From positions 1 to 10,405 of the forward strand of contig JAPKXV010000227.1 of assembly GCA_026394635.1 (NCBI GenBank): a stretch of DNA of 10,405 bases. Reading direction: 5' to 3'. The stretch comes from Methanoregula sp. (lineage in GTDB: Archaea > Halobacteriota > Methanomicrobia > Methanomicrobiales > Methanospirillaceae). The notes under the pieces were generated by a model. It was given only the letters and a program-made list of their open reading frames with translations, did no database searches and was not told the origin of the DNA. Position 1 is the stretch's first letter. Each line of letters opens with the position of its first letter. Of the stretch, positions 1 to 5,416 are shown piece after piece. The position numbers and the translations under genes are program-made.

Positions 1-239
1 ACCTGCGTTGAAGCTATAAAGAGGTCAGCGACCCCGCCGCCACGGTGGACAACCTCGACATCGCTCATCGGGTCGAGGGCAAGACGGACCCGGTGGCTCC
101 CCATTGAAAAGAAGACCGAGCCGTCCCCACCAGCGCCCGGTCCTGCAGTCGACCGGGTAATAAACCGGTCCGCGGGCTCACCGGATAACCGGGCTGAACC
201 GGCTGCAAGCGCCTGCGCTTTCAGTTCCTTCCATCGCAT
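1..239 (-). CDS. Partial gene of unknown function, 5' end only, overlapping mmp11
   Basis: An open frame runs from an ATG at 239-237 on the minus strand off the left edge of the window (79 complete codons, no stop). It begins MRWKELKAQALAAG and contains the segments ITRSTAGPGAGGDGS, VFFSMGSHRVRLALDP and EVVHRGGGVADLFIAS, which look like real protein rather than noise. A GGAGG site (254-250) sits 10 nt before the ATG, inside the end of mmp11. The gene overlaps the mmp11 stop (223-221) by 19 nt, so the two are probably co-transcribed and translationally coupled. I do not recognise the family with confidence. The TRSTAGPGAG stretch faintly recalls the N-terminal region of some archaeal radical-SAM proteins, but no CxxxCxxC motif is in view, so this is only a guess. 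Confidence 0.65.
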   Translation of the reverse strand, partial: MRWKELKAQALAAGSARLSGEPADRFITRSTAGPGAGGDGSVFFSMGSHRVRLALDPMSDVEVVHRGGGVADLFIASTQ

Positions 240-1168
240 AATTCAAGCGCCTCCTCGTACCGGGCGAAGAACGGCAGGGCAGCTACTGCACCGATTATTC
301 CCCTCCCGTTCATGATGATCTTCAGGTTGTCATCCCTGATGTTTTCTAAAAGTTCTGGTCTGACTTCGCCCAGTTTCACCTTCCGGCCGAAATTTAAGAG
401 TTTTTCCGAGGGGGTGAAACCAGAATACACTGCCATGCCGGTCTTTTCCGAAAGTGTGTAGCGAAGTAACAGTTGGTGAAACCTCTTTGTGAGACGTTGG
501 GGCTCACTTGTCGCAAACTCTGCGACGAGGCTCACGCAGTTCTTGGTCCGGTACGGTACGGGATAGAGCTGCACAATCGTGTGTGAGAGGTAGATTGAGT
601 GCTCGTCTTCAACTGCCTGTGCAATGTTATGGACAAGTGTCCATGTGGCTCCCGCTTCCGGCGTATCGGTATCATCCACCCCGATCAGGAGCCGTTGCCT
701 CCGGGGGAGCCAGATCGTAGAACCGGCAACTTTCCCGCCGCCGGATGGATCCGTGCGGTTCCGGATAACGCCCTTTGCATCCGCACGGCATGCTGCCGCA
801 CCGACGCCCCCGCCACCCATGCCGATATACGTGACCGCGATCTCGCGGTCGTCCACTGCAACTGACGAGATGCCTGCCGGGAATTTCGATCCTTCAAGTG
901 CCAGGTCGACGGTCCCCTGCCTGAGCAGGTATCTCATGGTCCCGCCAACACACCGCACGGATTCTACGAGCGGGCTTTGGGCATAATGGTGCGCTGACCA
1001 CATCGCTCCTCCAACACAGTCAAAGAACTCGAAGAGTTCCACGCGAGTTCCGGTCTCGTCTGCCACTGCCGCGATCTGCGGGTAATGGATAACGTAAGGT
1101 TCCGGTAGGTTCTTCATACAATCCAGCCATGACGATTCCACGCTCACCCCACCATCAGTTTTCATCAT
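221..1168 (-). CDS. mmp11: Methanogenesis marker protein 11 (TiaS-like domain)
   Basis: This 315-residue protein matches my recollection of methanogenesis marker protein 11, a family found in methanogens whose biochemical role is unproven. Visible marks are a Gly-rich IGMGGGGVGAAACRA stretch (about 115-129) and LLIGVDDTDTPEAGATWTL (about 160-178). The GVDDTDT core is shared with the tRNA-Ile2 agmatinylcytidine synthase TiaS/DUF1743 group, where it belongs to an ATP-using domain. Nucleotide binding is therefore a reasonable inference, while tRNA modification is not shown. Length is close to the usual 300 or so residues. The start is uncertain: ATGs at 1168 and 1165 are adjacent behind an AGGA, and M18 (1117) would also keep the conserved PYVIHYPQI start. 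It lies 91 bp downstream of ftr in the same direction but has its own TATA element, so it may be transcribed separately. The unidentified gene at 239-1 overlaps its 3' end. Confidence 0.85.
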   Translation of the reverse strand: MMKTDGGVSVESSWLDCMKNLPEPYVIHYPQIAAVADETGTRVELFEFFDCVGGAMWSAHHYAQSPLVESVRCVGGTMRYLLRQGTVDLALEGSKFPAGISSVAVDDREIAVTYIGMGGGGVGAAACRADAKGVIRNRTDPSGGGKVAGSTIWLPRRQRLLIGVDDTDTPEAGATWTLVHNIAQAVEDEHSIYLSHTIVQLYPVPYRTKNCVSLVAEFATSEPQRLTKRFHQLLLRYTLSEKTGMAVYSGFTPSEKLLNFGRKVKLGEVRPELLENIRDDNLKIIMNGRGIIGAVAALPFFARYEEALELCDGRN

Positions 1169-1189
1169 TCCTGAAATGGGGAGATTGTA

Positions 1190-1229
1190 TTATCGCCGAT
1201 TATTTCGTTAACAAGATATTCGGCAATAA
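1190..1229. promoter_or_regulatory. 40-bp imperfect dyad at the mmp11 promoter
   Basis: Left arm 1190-1203 (TTATCGCCGATTAT) and right arm 1216-1229 (ATATTCGGCAATAA) are reverse complements at 12 of 14 positions. The spacer contains GTTAAC (1207-1212), whose centre is the same point (1209.5), so 16 of 20 base pairs across the whole 40 bp are symmetric. The element sits just downstream of the TATA box at 1240-1233, around where mmp11 transcription should begin. This suits an operator for a dimeric regulator, or a hairpin in the 5' leader. Its function is inference. Confidence 0.45.
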
Positions 1230-1232
1230 CAG

Positions 1233-1240
1233 TATATAAA
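1233..1240 (-). promoter_or_regulatory. TATA box for mmp11
   Basis: On the minus strand this reads TTTATATA, a near-consensus archaeal TATA box. A start about 25 nt downstream would fall near 1210, leaving a leader of about 40 nt before the mmp11 ATG at 1168. It overlaps the second oligo-T tract that follows ftr, so ftr termination and mmp11 initiation signals are interleaved. Confidence 0.5.
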
Positions 1241-1259
1241 AAAAGCGATCTAAAAAAAA
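1238..1259 (-). terminator. Oligo-T terminator after ftr
   Basis: Directly after the ftr stop (1262-1260) the minus strand has a run of eight T (1259-1252), then a second run of seven T (1244-1238). Archaeal RNA polymerase terminates at such U-tracts without needing a hairpin. No strong stem-loop precedes them, so the call rests on the T-runs and their position. Confidence 0.5.
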
Positions 1260-2144
1260 TCAGAGCACCTTGTGGAGCTCGATCTTGTACGGTCCGAGGG
1301 TCCCGCCAAAATTCCCTGCAGAGATAAACTTCACACCCGGAACATATACAGCAGCCTTGATACCGGCTGCCATTGCCGCTGCTACACTCTTCTCGTCAAG
1401 CCCATCGATGACGATCTCGTAGACTGCCTTGACGCCTGCCGGGATTTTGCTGTCCGGAACTTTCTCGCGGAGTGTCGGGCAGTACTTCTCGTTTGTTGAA
1501 GCCTTCATGAACTTGTACTTCAGGCTGCCGACCTTGGAACCGCTCGCCACGATGCCTCCCGGGAAGCTCGTGATAACGCCATTGACCTTCGCGATCGCAT
1601 CCGATGCTGCCTGGGCGCCCACGAGGGCCGCCATCTGGTTCTCGCCCATGACAAAGAAATTGCCTCCGGCAACCCCCTTGACGATGCCAAACTCCTCTTC
1701 ACCGACATATTCACCGTTCATGATCGGGATGACCCAGCACTTCCTACCGCCGACTTCCTTCTGGTACTCGTACCCGTCACCGAAGAAGTGGAGCTTCACT
1801 GCAATCTTCTCCTCAGCTGTGGTGATGCCATTGAAGACCGCAGTAGTCGGTGCAGTCAGGACGCATTCAGCCAGCCTCTCGACGACCTGATCCTTGAGCT
1901 TCTTCTTGCTTGCGCAGATCAGGATTGACACGCCGGGACGCCCGTCAGGAGTCTGCATCCCTTCAAGTTCCTGTTCGATGCCTGCCTCGCACGGGCAGCC
2001 GATCGCTGATGTGGCAAAACCGGTTGCTTCGGTCGCTGCCTTCCGTGCCCATTCCTGAGTGACTGCCGTGATGATGATCCGGCAGATCCAGGTCGGGAAC
2101 GCTTCTGCATAGGTGTTGTCAATTGTAACGCCGTTGATTTCCAT
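1260..2144 (-). CDS. ftr: Formylmethanofuran--tetrahydromethanopterin formyltransferase
   Basis: This 294-residue protein is a full-length Ftr (the family is about 297 residues). It is a cytoplasmic enzyme that moves the formyl group from formylmethanofuran to N5 of tetrahydromethanopterin, the second step of CO2 reduction to methane. The sequence starts MEINGVTIDNTYAEAFPTW and has family-typical blocks ATGFATSAIGCPCEAGIE (about 40-57), LHFFGDGYEYQKE (about 118-130), the region near 152-172 with GGNFFVMGENQMA, and the C-terminal GVKFISAGNFGGTLGPYKIELHKVL region. The start is fixed by GGAGG (2155-2151) six nt before the ATG. It is divergent from the fwd-hdr operon that makes its substrate, so the intergenic region may control both. 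No truncation or missing block is seen. Confidence 0.95.
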   Translation of the reverse strand: MEINGVTIDNTYAEAFPTWICRIIITAVTQEWARKAATEATGFATSAIGCPCEAGIEQELEGMQTPDGRPGVSILICASKKKLKDQVVERLAECVLTAPTTAVFNGITTAEEKIAVKLHFFGDGYEYQKEVGGRKCWVIPIMNGEYVGEEEFGIVKGVAGGNFFVMGENQMAALVGAQAASDAIAKVNGVITSFPGGIVASGSKVGSLKYKFMKASTNEKYCPTLREKVPDSKIPAGVKAVYEIVIDGLDEKSVAAAMAAGIKAAVYVPGVKFISAGNFGGTLGPYKIELHKVL

Positions 2145-2184
2145 ACATAACCTCCGGTACTACAACAGTTACATACTTACTATT

Positions 2185-2191
2185 CAATAAA
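2185..2191 (-). promoter_or_regulatory. Possible TATA box for ftr
   Basis: The minus strand reads GAAAA followed by TTTATTG, a purine-rich BRE-like stretch and a TATA-like element. Transcription would begin near 2162, leaving about 18 nt before the ftr ATG, enough for the GGAGG site. The surrounding DNA is very AT-rich, so other placements (such as CTTATA at 2242-2237) are possible. Confidence 0.35.
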
Positions 2192-2221
2192 TTTTCTAAT
2201 TTAATTTCAATAAGACGAGCG

Positions 2222-2253
2222 CACAAATAAACGGGTTATAAGTACACAAATAA
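2222..2253. repeat. 9-bp direct repeat CACAAATAA upstream of ftr
   Basis: CACAAATAA occurs exactly at 2222-2230 and 2245-2253, a 23-bp period or roughly two helical turns. ATAAG also recurs at 2210, 2238, 2250 and 2263. The pair lies upstream of the ftr TATA candidate, where an activator could bind. AT-rich composition makes chance repeats more likely, so confidence in a function is low. Confidence 0.35.
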
Positions 2254-2290
2254 GTGTTAACTATAAGACAAAATTAAATTTAAAAAATTA

Positions 2291-2308
2291 AAAAATCGCC
2301 GGATTTTT
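2291..2308. repeat. Inverted repeat in the divergent intergenic region
   Basis: AAAAATC (2291-2297) and GATTTTT (2302-2308) are perfect reverse complements around GCCG. The element sits about mid-way between ftr and the fwd-hdr operon. It could be a protein-binding dyad. A terminator is unlikely because both flanking genes point away from it. Confidence 0.35.
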
Positions 2309-2337
2309 ACCAATTTTCCTGACTTAATTTCAGAACA

Positions 2338-2345
2338 TTTATCTA
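2338..2345 (+). promoter_or_regulatory. Possible TATA box for the fwd-hdr operon
   Basis: TTTATCTA, preceded by CAGAACA, is a plausible TATA element 69 nt before the first ATG. Transcription would start near 2366, placing the palindrome at 2371-2389 at the very start of the transcript. An alternative TATA, TTTTTAATA (2375-2383), lies inside that palindrome and would start transcription about 10 nt before the ATG. The sequence alone does not decide between them. Confidence 0.3.
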
Positions 2346-2370
2346 CAAATCTTCACCACTCTTCAGATAG

Positions 2371-2389
2371 TCGATTTTTAATAAATCGA
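2371..2389. promoter_or_regulatory. Perfect palindrome at the fwd-hdr operon promoter
   Basis: TCGATTT (2371-2377) and AAATCGA (2383-2389) are perfect reverse complements around TTAAT. The element ends 24 nt before the first ATG of the operon and either overlaps or closely follows the likely TATA box. This is the usual place for an archaeal repressor operator. In Methanothermobacter the regulator Tfx binds downstream of the fmd promoter, but nothing here identifies the cognate protein. Confidence 0.45.
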
Positions 2390-2413
2390 TCATAGCTGGT
2401 GCGTGAAAAAAGT

Positions 2414-2680
2414 ATGACATTTGCAGTCCATATCAACATGGAACGTTGTACTGGCTGTAACAATTGTGTTGTCGCATGCCCCGTGGACGCATTGGAGCTG
2501 CACACCGTAGACCCTTCCTCAAAGGAGAAGATCTACAAGGTCAAAGACGGAAAATCCGTTGTTCTTGACTTCAAGGGTGAGCTCTGCGCCGGTTGCGGCG
2601 TCTGCGTGCAGGCGTGTCCGCACGATGTTATCAGGCTGGCAGGACCCTGGGAATCCAGGTCACTGGCAAAGGTACAATAA
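2414..2680 (+). CDS. fwdG: FwdG-like two-cluster ferredoxin subunit of formylmethanofuran dehydrogenase
   Basis: This 88-residue protein carries two complete [4Fe-4S] motifs: CTGCNNCVVACP (Cys 12, 15, 18, 22) and CAGCGVCVQACP (Cys 58, 61, 64, 68). The start VHINMERCTGCNNCVVACPV and the leading position in an fwd operon fit FwdG, the small ferredoxin subunit that relays electrons in the Fwd/Fmd complex. An in-frame GTG at 2399 would add five residues (MREKS), but the ATG at 2414 gives a start directly before the conserved first block. The ribosome site is weak either way (GGTG at 2398-2401). It is followed after 23 nt by the polyferredoxin gene. A stand-alone ferredoxin is the alternative, made less likely by the operon. 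Confidence 0.75.
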   Translation: MTFAVHINMERCTGCNNCVVACPVDALELHTVDPSSKEKIYKVKDGKSVVLDFKGELCAGCGVCVQACPHDVIRLAGPWESRSLAKVQ

Positions 2681-2703
2681 AGGAACTGCGTGAGGGTTAA
2701 TTC

Positions 2704-3894
2704 ATGGCATTGTTTCCAAAGTTTTCCAAGAAAAGAGATGGTGTGAACGTTATCATGGAGCAGCGCCTCCTGCAGAGCGTTAACAACCTGATTCTGAATT
2801 CAGAGACGTGCACCGGATGCGGCATCTGTGTTGATGCATGCCCCGAAGAAGCGATTGTGCTCGGTCTCGTCGGTGCTTCCAAGCGCGGCGCTATTGATTA
2901 CGCCGCACCGGTGGATGTGGACGAGGTCAAGTGCTCGTACTGCGGTGTTTGTGTCGTCATGTGCCCGTTCAATGCACTGACTCTGAAGGTTGACGGACAG
3001 GAAAAGCTCCCGATTATTGAGAAGGAGGGCTTTCCCCAGTTCGACATGAAAGCAGAGATCGACAACGAGAAGTGCGTCAAGTGCACGATCTGCGAAGAGG
3101 TCTGCCCGCGTGATGCGATCAAACGGGATGTCCCCGCATACGAAGGGACCTATAAAGAACCGGTTGCGGATGCAAAAGAGCGCCAGACTTCGATCAAGAC
3201 CAAGACGACATTCAAGGTCGATATGGAGAAATGTACGCTCTGCGGTCTGTGCGGTGCACTCTGCCCGGCAATCACGGTCAAACACAAGGAGTTTACCGCT
3301 GAAACCGGAAAGGTCGAGGCAGTCGCGGAACCGAACACCGGGCTCCTGTGGGACGAGACCAAATGCGATGCATGCAAGGTCTGCGTCGAAGCCTGCCCCG
3401 AGGAATGCATCACGGTCGAACGTGAGGTCATCTCCGACAAGGTGGATGGCAAAGTCGAGATCATCCAGGACAACTGCTGCACCTGCCAGTGGTGCTCGCG
3501 TAATTGTCCGACTGAGGCAATCACGGTCGAGAAGATCTTCGAGGGCGAGATCGAGTTCCACGCAGAAAAATGCCCCGGCGGCTGCTCGACATGTGCCGAG
3601 ATCTGCCCGGCAAACGCGATCTATCTCCCATCCGCAAAACCTGCGGCTGAAATGGGACATGAGATTGAGAAGACGATTGCGGTCAACAAGGACCTCTGTA
3701 TCTTCTGCGGCGCATGCGTCAATGCCTGCCCCGGTGAGGATATCATCATCATGCAGAGGACCGGTATCCGCGTCAAAGGAACCGAGACGGACCTGTTCAA
3801 GAAGATAAAAGAGAAGCTCTTCACCAAGAGGACATCGAAGGTAAAAGATGATGTCACGGGACAGGTTTCGCTCAAAGTTATGGAGAAGGCGTGA
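2704..3894 (+). CDS. fwdF: Polyferredoxin subunit of formylmethanofuran dehydrogenase
   Basis: This 396-residue protein has eight [4Fe-4S] motifs, beginning at Cys 36, 77, 124, 177, 221, 258, 290 and 332. That fits FwdF/FmdF, the polyferredoxin that wires electron donors to the catalytic subunits. Seven motifs are ordinary CxxCxxCxxxCP; the one at 290 is CPGGCSTCAEICP, with three residues after the first Cys. Outside the clusters lie a basic N-terminus (about 30 residues) and a Lys-rich tail (about 352-396) that could dock a partner. GAGGG (2692-2696) is seven nt before the chosen ATG; M18 (2755) is a weaker alternative. Its stop overlaps the ribosome site of hdrC. Being next to hdrC agrees with the Methanospirillum complex, in which polyferredoxin bridges Hdr and Fmd. 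Whether the enzyme is a tungsten (fwd) or molybdenum (fmd) type cannot be told from the sequence. Confidence 0.9.
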   Translation: MALFPKFSKKRDGVNVIMEQRLLQSVNNLILNSETCTGCGICVDACPEEAIVLGLVGASKRGAIDYAAPVDVDEVKCSYCGVCVVMCPFNALTLKVDGQEKLPIIEKEGFPQFDMKAEIDNEKCVKCTICEEVCPRDAIKRDVPAYEGTYKEPVADAKERQTSIKTKTTFKVDMEKCTLCGLCGALCPAITVKHKEFTAETGKVEAVAEPNTGLLWDETKCDACKVCVEACPEECITVEREVISDKVDGKVEIIQDNCCTCQWCSRNCPTEAITVEKIFEGEIEFHAEKCPGGCSTCAEICPANAIYLPSAKPAAEMGHEIEKTIAVNKDLCIFCGACVNACPGEDIIIMQRTGIRVKGTETDLFKKIKEKLFTKRTSKVKDDVTGQVSLKVMEKA

Positions 3895-3903
3895 GGTGAC
3901 ACG

Positions 3904-4485
3904 ATGGTAAGGAAAAAAGGTTATCCGGAAGCACTGGAGAAGAAACTCCGGGATCAGCGGTATTATCGTGAAGATTCAAATCCCGAATTTCTTCCCAAAG
4001 TGAAAGCGATCTCACGCACCATTGCACATATGTGCTTTCAGTGTGGTACCTGCACCGGGTCATGCCCCTCGGCTCCCCGCAGCACCTACCGTATCCGCCA
4101 GTTTATGCGGAGGGCAGTGCTCGGGCTCGAGAACGAAGCGCTGACCGATCCCGATCTCTGGTTATGTACTACCTGTTATAGCTGTACAGACAGGTGCCCA
4201 CGGGACATCGCACCCACAGATGTAATAATGGCAATGAGGAACCTCGCATTCAAACGCGATATAATACCGGTGAACTTCCTCAAAACTGTGCAGGCGATAT
4301 ATAGTTCCGGACATGGCGTACCAAATAATGATGTGAACCGGGCAGCCCGCGAACGGCTCGGACTCACCCGCGACCCACCGACAACCCATATGTATCCGGA
4401 ATACATCAAGGGAATCCAGACGATCCTCAACCACTACAATCTCAAGGCAAATGCCGATCGGATCGTCAAGGAACGGGAGGGGTAA
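3904..4485 (+). CDS. hdrC: CoB--CoM heterodisulfide reductase subunit C
   Basis: This 193-residue soluble HdrC has two [4Fe-4S] motifs, CFQCGTCTGSCP (Cys 44, 47, 50, 54) and CTTCYSCTDRCP (Cys 88, 91, 94, 98). It carries electrons from HdrA to the HdrB active site. There is no transmembrane segment, so this is the cytoplasmic HdrABC type and not the membrane HdrDE. The ribosome site GAGGTGA (3893-3899) overlaps the fwdF stop and lies four nt before the ATG, so translation is likely coupled. The length fits the family (about 185-195 residues). The order hdrC-hdrB-hdrA is complete and continuous here. Confidence 0.93.
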   Translation: MVRKKGYPEALEKKLRDQRYYREDSNPEFLPKVKAISRTIAHMCFQCGTCTGSCPSAPRSTYRIRQFMRRAVLGLENEALTDPDLWLCTTCYSCTDRCPRDIAPTDVIMAMRNLAFKRDIIPVNFLKTVQAIYSSGHGVPNNDVNRAARERLGLTRDPPTTHMYPEYIKGIQTILNHYNLKANADRIVKEREG

Positions 4486-4488
4486 ATT

Positions 4489-5406
4489 ATGTCAGAAGCA
4501 AAACACAAGTTCGCATTCTATCTCGGCTGTATTGCCCCGAACCGGTACCCGGGCTGTGAAGCAGCATCGATCAAGGCTATGAAAAAACTCGGTGTGGAGC
4601 TGGTACCCCTCAAGGGTGCGAGCTGCTGTCCTGCACCCGGCGCATTTGGTTCGATCGATCTCAATGTCTTTTATGCAATGGCCGCAAGGAACCTCGTCCT
4701 CGCTGAACAGATGAAGATGGATATCGCCCTGCTCTGCAATGGGTGTTACAAGTCGATCTGGGAGGTCAACCATAAGCTCAAGCACAACCAGGACCTTAAG
4801 GATGGCGTAAACGAGGTCTTAAAAGAGATCGACATGGAGTTTAAGGGCACTATCAATGTCTACCACACCGCAGAACTTCTCTACAATGACAAGTTTATCG
4901 GTGTCCAGAAAGTCCGCGACAGCGTCACCAACCCACTCAAAGGGGCACGCATCGCTGTTCACTATGGCTGCCACCTGATGAAGCCCCACAAGGACCGGGA
5001 ATTCGAAAAGGAATCAATGCTGAATACCGAACATCCGACATGGATGGAAGAGCTGGTCTCCGCACTCGGCGCAACACCGGTGGAGTACCGGAACAAGATG
5101 CAGTGCTGCGGTGCCGGTAGCGGTGTCCGCGGGTACGATATTGTGCACTCGTTGGATATCACCAACGAGAAGCTGATCAACTTAAAAGAGGTTAAGGTTG
5201 ATGCTCTCACCGATATCTGCCCGTTCTGTCAGCTCCAGTTTGACCGCGGACAGATCGAAATCCAGGAGAAATTCGGTGTCACGTACGGCCTCCCCGTACT
5301 GCACTATGCAGAACTTCTGGGACTGGCACAGGGAATGAGTCCGCAGGACCTCGGGCTGGACCTCCATGGGATCAGCTGTGAGCCGTTCCTGCAGAAGGTG
5401 CTGTGA
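4489..5406 (+). CDS. hdrB: CoB--CoM heterodisulfide reductase subunit B
   Basis: This 305-residue protein has both cysteine-rich CCG domains that define HdrB. The first is Cys14-x31-Cys46-Cys47-x35-Cys83-x2-Cys86; the second is Cys161-x44-Cys206-Cys207-x36-Cys244-x2-Cys247. In the known HdrABC structure these hold two noncubane [4Fe-4S] clusters, where CoM-S-S-CoB is cleaved to CoM-SH and CoB-SH. All ligands are present. GGGAGGGG (4475-4482) lies six nt before the ATG, and the gene follows hdrC after three nt. Slightly longer than many HdrB, but otherwise ordinary. Confidence 0.95.
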   Translation: MSEAKHKFAFYLGCIAPNRYPGCEAASIKAMKKLGVELVPLKGASCCPAPGAFGSIDLNVFYAMAARNLVLAEQMKMDIALLCNGCYKSIWEVNHKLKHNQDLKDGVNEVLKEIDMEFKGTINVYHTAELLYNDKFIGVQKVRDSVTNPLKGARIAVHYGCHLMKPHKDREFEKESMLNTEHPTWMEELVSALGATPVEYRNKMQCCGAGSGVRGYDIVHSLDITNEKLINLKEVKVDALTDICPFCQLQFDRGQIEIQEKFGVTYGLPVLHYAELLGLAQGMSPQDLGLDLHGISCEPFLQKVL

Positions 5407-5416
5407 GGTGATAATG

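Noticed and set aside
508..986. Plus-strand open frames opposite mmp11
   Set aside because: They overlap each other in different frames and are antisense to a recognised gene.
2399..2413. GTG start for the FwdG-like ferredoxin
   Set aside because: It adds only MREKS before the conserved N-terminus; the ATG at 2414 is the simpler choice, although the ribosome site is weak for both.
2145..2413. Small RNA or tRNA gene in the divergent intergenic region
   Set aside because: It is AT-rich with only short inverted repeats; no cloverleaf, GC-rich stem set or CRISPR-like repeat is visible.
2800..3660. Long minus-strand open frame opposite fwdF (286 residues)
   Set aside because: It is antisense to an unmistakable polyferredoxin, has no family features of its own, and arises from codon bias on the other strand.
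5366..5416. Upstream ATG that would lengthen HdrA by 17 residues
   Set aside because: It lies within hdrB, lacks a ribosome site, and a strong GAGGTG site points to the ATG at 5417 (or 5414).
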